DNA of 32,538 nt from Ramlibacter sp. (lineage in GTDB: Bacteria; Pseudomonadota; Gammaproteobacteria; Burkholderiales; Burkholderiaceae_C), in the NCBI GenBank assembly GCA_028291885.1, contig JAQGNJ010000191.1:1-32538 (forward strand). The letters run 5' to 3'. How positions within the stretch are numbered: position 1 is the stretch's first letter; each line of letters opens with the position of its first letter. A program made the translations under genes and the position numbers. Shown in pieces: positions 24,183 through 30,265 of this stretch. The notes under the pieces were generated by a model. It was not told where the DNA came from and searched no databases. It saw nothing but the letters and a program-made list of their open reading frames with translations.

Positions 24183-25400
24183 ATGAACATCACGGAAACC
24201 GACAACGCCCCGGCGCAAGCTGGAGCCGCACCCAAGGCCAACCTGCAGCGCCGCTGGTCGGACGGGGTGGCCCCCGCCCCCCAGGGCGCCGATACATCGG
24301 CCGCATGGTCGATGGCGCAGCACTGGCCGACCCTGGTCGCGACGCTCTCGGAGCAGGCTGTCGAAAGCAGCAACCTGATCCTGCGCGCGCTCGACTTCCT
24401 GGTCGGCGCCGGCCGCATGCGCAGGGCCGAAGCCAAGGCGCTGAGCGACGCGCTCTACCGGATGCGCGACACCAGCCTGCGCGCGCAGCAGATCACGCGC
24501 CTGGCCAGCGGCCGGATCCGCCAGGCCCGCGACCGGGTGGAGCTGGGCGAACTGATCCGCGACCTGCTGGAAAGCCGGCGCGAGGAGTTCGCCGCGTCCA
24601 GCGCGGACGTGCAGGCCGTCCTCAGCCCGGTCGACGTGCTGCTGGACCCGCCCGTGGCCGTGAGCCTCGTCAACAACGTCGTCGACTGGGGCCTGAGCTT
24701 CAGCAAGCAGGTGACGCTCACGCTGGAAACGCCGGTCTGGCCGGCGCCGGCGCGCCTGCTGGTGCGGGTGGCGACGCCGCCGCGCCAGCAGCCCGCGCCG
24801 GGCCAGCACACGGGCACATGGGGCACGAAGGAGCGCGGCCGCCGCCTCAACGACGGCCTGCACTGGATGCTGCTGCGGCAGATGGCCGCATCGGCGAACC
24901 TGTCGGTCACGCGCTCCGGCGCGGAAGGCGCGGCCATCCTCACGATCGAGTTCCCCAAGACCTTCCTCAGCTCCGACGGCCTGTCCAGCGTCGAACTGTT
25001 CGAGGAAGATTCCCCGGGAGCAACGTCGCTCCTGAACGCCTGGGTGCTGATCATCGCCGGCGAGGACAAGCTGCGCATCACGGCGCTGGACACGCTCAGG
25101 CATGCGGGCATCGGCGCCAAGGCCGTCGCGTCGCTCGCCGAGGCACGGGCGCTCGTGGCGTCCGGCAAGCCCAATGCGCTGGTGGTCACCTCCGATTGCA
25201 CCGAGGCGGACTTCGCCGCGTTCAAGCACGAGGTGATGGGCCAGGGCGGCAGCTGCCCGGTCGTGGAGATCACCGAGCGTGCGCCCTCCTTCAACAACTC
25301 GGGGTTCCAGGGCTTCGAGGTTGCCAAGGTCGGCCGCGAACAGATCAAGAAGGACCTCGGTCCGACGGTCCTGTTCGAGCTGGCGAAAGCCGCCTTCTAG
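24183..25400 (+). CDS. Histidine-kinase-like protein with degenerate ATPase and pseudo-receiver domains
   Basis: This 405-residue soluble protein has a long helical region (about 50–118) like a dimerisation domain but without an H-box at the expected place. An ATPase-like fold (about 119–258) follows, with NNVVDWGL (164–171) as N-box and a degenerate G region. Its C-terminal third (284–403) looks like a receiver domain: WVLIIAGEDKLR keeps acidic residues, but the phospho-acceptor strand reads ALVVTSDC and lacks the aspartate at the usual spot. It is probably a scaffold or inhibitor rather than an active kinase. The ATG at 24183 follows a GAGGACGGA ribosome site. It shares helical-plus-ATPase layout with the gene at 20336. 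Confidence 0.65.
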   Translation: MNITETDNAPAQAGAAPKANLQRRWSDGVAPAPQGADTSAAWSMAQHWPTLVATLSEQAVESSNLILRALDFLVGAGRMRRAEAKALSDALYRMRDTSLRAQQITRLASGRIRQARDRVELGELIRDLLESRREEFAASSADVQAVLSPVDVLLDPPVAVSLVNNVVDWGLSFSKQVTLTLETPVWPAPARLLVRVATPPRQQPAPGQHTGTWGTKERGRRLNDGLHWMLLRQMAASANLSVTRSGAEGAAILTIEFPKTFLSSDGLSSVELFEEDSPGATSLLNAWVLIIAGEDKLRITALDTLRHAGIGAKAVASLAEARALVASGKPNALVVTSDCTEADFAAFKHEVMGQGGSCPVVEITERAPSFNNSGFQGFEVAKVGREQIKKDLGPTVLFELAKAAF

Positions 25401-25415
25401 CAACGAGCGCAAGGG

Positions 25416-25433
25416 CCGGGCCGGCCGGCCCGG
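25416..25433. terminator. GC-rich palindrome between convergent genes
   Basis: CCGGGCC, GGCC, GGCCCGG forms a perfect 18-base palindrome between the gene ending at 25400 and the opposing gene ending at 25446. It could stop transcription from both sides, but no T run follows, so it may act by another route. Confidence 0.4.
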
Positions 25434-25445
25434 TTCGCCAGCCGC

Positions 25446-27218
25446 TCAGCCCGGCTGCCGCAGCATGCGGGCGAGCTGGTCGGCCGGGATCGGCGGGCTG
25501 TACAGGAACCCCTGGGCCTGGTCGCAGCCAAGCTGCTTGAGCATCACCGCCTGGCCTTCGATCTCGACGCCCTCCGCCACCACCTTCAGGTTCAGGCTGT
25601 GGGCCAGCGAGATGCAGGTGTTGACGATGCCCTTGTACGCCGGGTCCGCCGTGATCTTCTTGACGAAGGCGCGGTCGATCTTCACCTCGTCGATCGGCAG
25701 CGTGACGATGTAGGCGAGCGAGGAATAGCCGGTCCCGAAGTCGTCGATCGCCACCGGGATGCCGAGCTTGCGGACTTCCGTCAGCACCTCGATCGCCTGC
25801 TCCATGTTGCCGATCAGGATGCTCTCCGTGACCTCGATGCCCAGGGCCGACGCGTCCGCGCCGCTGGCCTGCAGCGCTTCGCGCAATTCCTTGACGAAGT
25901 TCTCGCCGCGCAGCTGGGCGGCCGCCACGTTGACCGCGATGCGCGGCGCCGGCAGTCCGGCGGCGCGCCACTCTTTCCAGTCGGACAGCGCGCGCCGGAT
26001 GATATGGCTGCCGACCTCGCTGATCAGGCCTGTCGATTCCAGCGCCGGCACGAATTCCATCGGCGGCACCAGCCCGCGCTGCGGATGCATCCAGCGGATC
26101 AGGGCCTCGACGCCGGCGATCCTGCCGGTGGCCATGTCGATCTTCGGCTGGTAGAAGTTGACGAACTGCCCGGCGCGCAGGGCCTCCCGCAGCTGCGGCT
26201 CGAGCCGGTAATGCATGCTCAGCACGTTGTCGACCGACTTGTCGAAGAAGGCCACGGGTTCGTCGCGCTCGATCGCCATCTGCAGCGCCGCGTCCGCGGC
26301 GTTGACCACTTCGTCGAGCGATTTGCCGTCGCCGGGAAACGCCGCGAAGCCGAGGTTGATCGGGCAGACCAGCGCCAGGTTGTTGACGTTGTAGGGCGCC
26401 TGCAGCACCGCGGTGAGCTGCGGCGCCGTGCGCCTGGAAAACTCGTCGGGGTCCGCGTCCGGGAAAAACAGGATGAACAGGCCGCGCTTGATGCGCCCGA
26501 TGAAGGCGCGGCCTTCGGTGAAGGAGCGCAGGCGGTCGGCCGTCTGCTTGATCAGCGCGTCGGCGACGCGGAACCCGTGCGCGGAATTGATCTGGCTCAC
26601 GGTCTTGAGCCTGATGAAGGAAACGATGCCCTTCTCGGGCCGCGAGGCGTCGAACTCCGCTTCGAAATGGAACCAGTTCGGCAACCCCGTCAGGCGGTCG
26701 GTCTGGGTAGCGATGCGCAGCTGCCGGCGCAGATTGAGCTGCGTGGCCACCGCCTTGGCCAGCTTGCTCAGCGCGTCCCTCTGCGCCTCCGTCAGCGCCC
26801 GGGGAACTTCGTCCATCACGCAGAGCGTGCCGATGGAGCTGCCTTCGCGGGTCTTGAGCGGAGCGCCGGCGTAGAACCGGATCGTCGGTCCCTCGGGGCC
26901 GTACAGCTTGGGGTTGAACCAGGGCACCTGCGTCACGTCCTGCACTTCGAGCAGCCGGTCGGAATCGAGGATGGCGTGCGCGCAGAAGGCGCGGTCGCGC
27001 GGCATCTCGACGGCCTCGACGCCGACGCGCGACTTGTACCACTGGCGGCCGGCGTCGACGAAGGTCAGCGTTCCCATGGGCGTGCCGCACAGCACCGTGG
27101 CCAGCTGGACCAGCCGGTCGTAGTCTTCGTCGGGTTCCGTGTCCAGGATGCCGAAGTCTCGCAACTCCAGGAGGCGCTGCCGCTCGTCGAGCGGGATCGT
27201 TGGCGCGGTGAAGATCAT
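25446..27218 (-). CDS. GAF–degenerate GGDEF–EAL protein, probable c-di-GMP phosphodiesterase
   Basis: This 590-residue protein has an N-terminal GAF domain (about 15–165, FGILDTEPDEDYDRLVQLA). A GGDEF domain (about 170–335) has its active loop as RIKRGLF instead of R-x-GGDEF. The EAL domain (about 340–585) has all expected residues: E371-A372-L373, N430, E462, DDFG 492–495, K513, E549. It should therefore hydrolyse c-di-GMP, with the GGDEF part acting only in regulation. It is cytoplasmic. I chose the ATG at 27218 from the GAF family start; ATGs at 27275 and 27320 are alternatives, as no strong ribosome site marks any of them. Confidence 0.9.
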   Translation of the reverse strand: MIFTAPTIPLDERQRLLELRDFGILDTEPDEDYDRLVQLATVLCGTPMGTLTFVDAGRQWYKSRVGVEAVEMPRDRAFCAHAILDSDRLLEVQDVTQVPWFNPKLYGPEGPTIRFYAGAPLKTREGSSIGTLCVMDEVPRALTEAQRDALSKLAKAVATQLNLRRQLRIATQTDRLTGLPNWFHFEAEFDASRPEKGIVSFIRLKTVSQINSAHGFRVADALIKQTADRLRSFTEGRAFIGRIKRGLFILFFPDADPDEFSRRTAPQLTAVLQAPYNVNNLALVCPINLGFAAFPGDGKSLDEVVNAADAALQMAIERDEPVAFFDKSVDNVLSMHYRLEPQLREALRAGQFVNFYQPKIDMATGRIAGVEALIRWMHPQRGLVPPMEFVPALESTGLISEVGSHIIRRALSDWKEWRAAGLPAPRIAVNVAAAQLRGENFVKELREALQASGADASALGIEVTESILIGNMEQAIEVLTEVRKLGIPVAIDDFGTGYSSLAYIVTLPIDEVKIDRAFVKKITADPAYKGIVNTCISLAHSLNLKVVAEGVEIEGQAVMLKQLGCDQAQGFLYSPPIPADQLARMLRQPG

Positions 27219-27333
27219 GGGCGGTCGGGCGGAAGGCTCGTTGTCGCGGCGGGATGCGATTCGCTGAACATGCATCATCGCAGATTCATGCGCCGCCCCG
27301 CTCGAATGCGCCGTGTCCATCGGGGCGTGCCGG

Positions 27334-29301
27334 CTAACGGGGAGAGCGTCGGCTCTCGGACTCCATCGCCGCGTCGAATGCGCTGAACGCATCCGGGTCA
27401 TGCGATTGCGCACCGGCCCCGGGACCGGCCTGCGCGGACAGCGGCGGCAGCTCCGCACGCACTGTCGTCAGGTCGATGTCGACCGCGAACGCGTTCAATT
27501 CCGGCGCCACGTCAATGAAGCTGAGGCGGTCCAGCGAGATCTCCGGCGGGCCGTCCTGCTCGCCCACCGCCCACGGCAGGATGAAGTGGTTGTTCGGCAG
27601 CCCCCTGTCGCCGAGCAGTTGCAATCCGGCCGGCAGGCCCGTGCTGCAGACGATCTCGTGTCCCAGCAAATAGAGCCAGAGCAGCTCGCGATACGCCTCC
27701 AGCGAAAGCAGGTCGCGTGGCGTGGCCGGCTTGCGAAACAGCAGCTCCTCGATGATCTCCTGGCTGGCCCGGGACGGCCAGGCCGACGCGATGCGCGTGA
27801 TCGCCACCGGGTGCGCCTCGAGTTCGCGATGGTCCTGCTTGTATTCGCCGAAACTGGGGACGTCCATCCCGAATGTCTGCCGGAACACCGACTGGAGCTC
27901 CTCGTACTCCACGCGCATGCCGACCACGCGATAGATGTTGAACAGCTCCAGGTAGACGAGCGGCGGCCTTTCGCGGGTCTCGTCCAGGTAGGAGGTCAGG
28001 ACGGCGACGGCTTCGTCGACCTGGCCGAGCGAGGCGAAGAACTCCGATTGCTGCTGCGCTCCGTGCAGGGCGTCCACCTTGTATGCCGACACAGGCGCCT
28101 GGGTCGCCGCGGGCCCGGGCGCGGGGGCGTCGGGCAAGCTGAATTCGAGCGCGCCAAGCATCGCGGGCTCGGGCGAGACCTGCTTGCGGGGCGCGGGCGG
28201 TGGCGGCTGGACGACCACCGGCCTGGCGATGTCGGCCTCCTTGCGCGGGGGGATGACCGGCTCTTGCGCCGTGTCGTCGACCACCACGTCCTCGTCCTCG
28301 CGCGGATCGACCGACTCGTACCAGCTCGGGGCCGCGGCGAATGCGCCGGCGCGGCGCCGGTGCCAGAAGAAGGCTCCGCCGCCGCCAAGCAGCATGGCGA
28401 GCAGCACGGTCATGGCCAGGCTCGTGTGCTGCCGGGTCCGCGAGGCCTGGAGCGATTCGCGCGCTGAGGAGATTTCGGACCGGTGGCTGGCCGCGAGACC
28501 GCGCAGGGAAGTGACGTCGGCCTCCAGGCCGCGCAGGCGCTCCGCGGTGCGCAGCAGGTCCTGCGGCTGGGCGTTCAGCGCCCGCCACAGGGCGATCGCG
28601 GCTGCGCGGTGGGCCGCATCGGCCGACGGCATCGACCTCAGTTCCGCCGATGCGCGCAGCCACGGCATCCGCGGTTCGGAGTTCGGGTCCCACAGCGCCA
28701 GCTCGAGACGGCCTGCGCGCCGCGATGCTGCCGCCTGCGTCGCCGCAGGCGATCGGTGCACGACGGAAGACCGGACCGGCGACGTCGCGCCGCCGGGGCT
28801 TGCGGGTCGCGCCGGCGCGGCGTTGCCGGCGCGCGGCGGCACGGCCGCAACCGCAGATCCCGGCGCCGGTCCGGGACTCGCCAGAGCCAGGGCCGACGTC
28901 GCCCCGAGCAGGATCGGCTCATCCTTGGGCGCGTCGGCGAGCAGGAGGTAGCGGCGCGTGTACGGCCGCTGGCAGCCGGCATGCAGCACGACGGTGACGA
29001 AAGGCTCGTTCACCCGGACAGGCGACGAGATCCTGGCAACGGAGACCTGCCGGGCCGCGTCCCGGGACAACTCGACGTCGACGCTGTCGCCGTCGACCTG
29101 CTTGTCGCCGTACAGGACTTCCGCCCTGACGCAGCCGGAATCGCCCCCCGTCAGTTCGTCGAACTGGATGGGCGCGCTCAGCTCCAGCGGCCGCCCGATC
29201 ACGGTCGTGCCACTCACGGGCCCGAGCGAAAGCGCGGCGGCAGCCCCGGCCCATCCAAGCAGGAGGACCGAAATGGAACGCTTCGTAAGTTTTGTATTCA
29301 T
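27334..29301 (-). CDS. FimV-like inner-membrane protein
   Basis: This 655-residue protein has a signal sequence (to about residue 22, ending AAAALS). A periplasmic domain with cysteines 57 and 110 follows, then a Pro/Ala linker, a coiled-coil-like helix (about 245–290), one membrane segment (about 295–313) and a basic stop-transfer run WHRRRAG. The cytoplasmic part has a Pro-rich acidic linker, then a TPR-like FimV domain (about 415–560) with QQQSEFFASLGQVDEAVAVL and FRQTFGMDVPSFGEY. This layout matches FimV/TspA proteins, which link the cell envelope to type IV pili and c-di-GMP-linked polarity factors. It is not a full FimV, as the LysM motif is not clear. Being next to the nfrA-like genes it may organise that system (inference). 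Confidence 0.7.
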   Translation of the reverse strand: MNTKLTKRSISVLLLGWAGAAAALSLGPVSGTTVIGRPLELSAPIQFDELTGGDSGCVRAEVLYGDKQVDGDSVDVELSRDAARQVSVARISSPVRVNEPFVTVVLHAGCQRPYTRRYLLLADAPKDEPILLGATSALALASPGPAPGSAVAAVPPRAGNAAPARPASPGGATSPVRSSVVHRSPAATQAAASRRAGRLELALWDPNSEPRMPWLRASAELRSMPSADAAHRAAAIALWRALNAQPQDLLRTAERLRGLEADVTSLRGLAASHRSEISSARESLQASRTRQHTSLAMTVLLAMLLGGGGAFFWHRRRAGAFAAAPSWYESVDPREDEDVVVDDTAQEPVIPPRKEADIARPVVVQPPPPAPRKQVSPEPAMLGALEFSLPDAPAPGPAATQAPVSAYKVDALHGAQQQSEFFASLGQVDEAVAVLTSYLDETRERPPLVYLELFNIYRVVGMRVEYEELQSVFRQTFGMDVPSFGEYKQDHRELEAHPVAITRIASAWPSRASQEIIEELLFRKPATPRDLLSLEAYRELLWLYLLGHEIVCSTGLPAGLQLLGDRGLPNNHFILPWAVGEQDGPPEISLDRLSFIDVAPELNAFAVDIDLTTVRAELPPLSAQAGPGAGAQSHDPDAFSAFDAAMESESRRSPR

Positions 29302-29303
29302 GT

Positions 29304-29329
29304 CGCAACGCCACTTTATGAACGTTGCG
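29304..29329. promoter_or_regulatory. CGCAACG–CGTTGCG dyad just before the FimV-like start codon
   Basis: Perfect seven-base arms (29304–29310 and 29323–29329) with a 12-base loop end two bases before the ATG. The only ribosome-site-like sequence (AAGTGG, minus strand) lies in the loop. It may be an operator or an RNA hairpin that controls translation. Confidence 0.5.
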
Positions 29330-29361
29330 GTTGTTTCCTGTCGGATACACAGGCAAGCTCA

Positions 29362-29369
29362 TGTAGGAC
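29362..29369 (-). promoter_or_regulatory. GTCCTACA motif upstream of the FimV-like gene
   Basis: TGTAGGAC on the plus strand is GTCCTACA for the minus-strand gene that starts at 29301, 61 bases away. A CCTGT–ACAGG dyad (29337–29341 / 29349–29353) lies between it and the gene. Confidence 0.4.
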
Positions 29370-29409
29370 GGGAACTACTCCGTCCGTCCACCTCGAGCTT
29401 GGCGGGTTC

Positions 29410-30249
29410 CTACCTGCCGGCGCCGGCCTTCACGAGCTGGTCCACCAGGCCGGGGGACACATAGAGCGGGCCTTCGAACAGATAGATCGGCAGGCCGGCA
29501 TAGGTTGCCAGTTGCGGCCGCAATTCCTCGATGGTGGCCGGACGAAAGCCGCCGCCGGGCTTGGGCCGGAACGCCTCCGCGATGATGCGCACCCTGCCCT
29601 TGCCCAGGCTGCGTTCCAGCACGGTCACGTAATGGCGGGCAACCCAGGCCTCCCGCGCATGGACGCCGACGCCGTCCTGGAAGAACACGCCGACGTCGGG
29701 CGGCAGCCACTTCAGCAGTCCGTCGGCCAGCTCCTGCGGGCCGACGTTGGCGCTGTCGTACACGCTGATCCACAGCGGCCGCGGCAGCTGGTTGAGCAGG
29801 GCTGCAAGCTGCGGCGCATCCGTCCAGGTCGGGTCGATCTCCACCGGGAAGTAATAGCCGACGACGTTGAGGGGCGTCGGCAGGCTGGCCAGCCGGCGCG
29901 AGGTTTCGGCCAGCTCGGCGATCTGCGCGCGGGCGCTGCCTTCGTCGAAGCGGCCCGCCAGGCCGAGGATGACTTCGCGCGCCCAGGGCTCGGCGGCGAT
30001 GCGCTTCCAGTCCGGCATGGTGCCGCTGGGCAGCCCCGTGTCTTCGCGGAAGGCGATGCCGTCCACCACCGTCCACTGGATCAGCAGCCGGGTGGCGCCG
30101 AGCCGGTCCCAGTTCCCCGTCGGTGCGGCATTCTCGTTGTAGACCTGCCAGACCATGCCCTCGATCGGCGGCACCTTGACCGCGCAGCCGCCGACGGCGC
30201 CCAGCAGCGCCATCGCAAGCGTGGCCGCCACGGCCCTGCATCGGATCAT
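29410..30249 (-). CDS. Lipoprotein with TIM-barrel-like domain (DUF4434-like)
   Basis: This 279-residue protein begins with a lipoprotein signal peptide (MIRCRAVAATLAMALLGAVG, lipid-bearing cysteine C22 in GGCAV), so it is anchored in a membrane on the periplasmic or surface side. The mature part alternates strands and helices: RLLIQWTVVDGIAF, EVILGLAGRFD, NVVGYYFPVEIDPTW, PLWISVYDSANVG, DVGVFFQDGVG, VRIIAEAF and LPIYLFEGPLY. That is eight strand-helix units, as in glycoside-hydrolase-like TIM barrels. The acidic residues at the ends of strands 4 and 6 are candidates for catalysis. It lies 16 bases after the nfrA-like gene, so a polysaccharide-acting role is likely (inference). Confidence 0.7.
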   Translation of the reverse strand: MIRCRAVAATLAMALLGAVGGCAVKVPPIEGMVWQVYNENAAPTGNWDRLGATRLLIQWTVVDGIAFREDTGLPSGTMPDWKRIAAEPWAREVILGLAGRFDEGSARAQIAELAETSRRLASLPTPLNVVGYYFPVEIDPTWTDAPQLAALLNQLPRPLWISVYDSANVGPQELADGLLKWLPPDVGVFFQDGVGVHAREAWVARHYVTVLERSLGKGRVRIIAEAFRPKPGGGFRPATIEELRPQLATYAGLPIYLFEGPLYVSPGLVDQLVKAGAGR

Positions 30250-30265
30250 GACTTCCAGTCCCGGC

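Noticed and set aside
27334-29301. Sensor kinase or chemoreceptor for the protein with signal peptide and one membrane segment
   Set aside because: No kinase, HAMP or methyl-accepting motifs; the cytoplasmic domain is TPR-like and matches FimV-type proteins.
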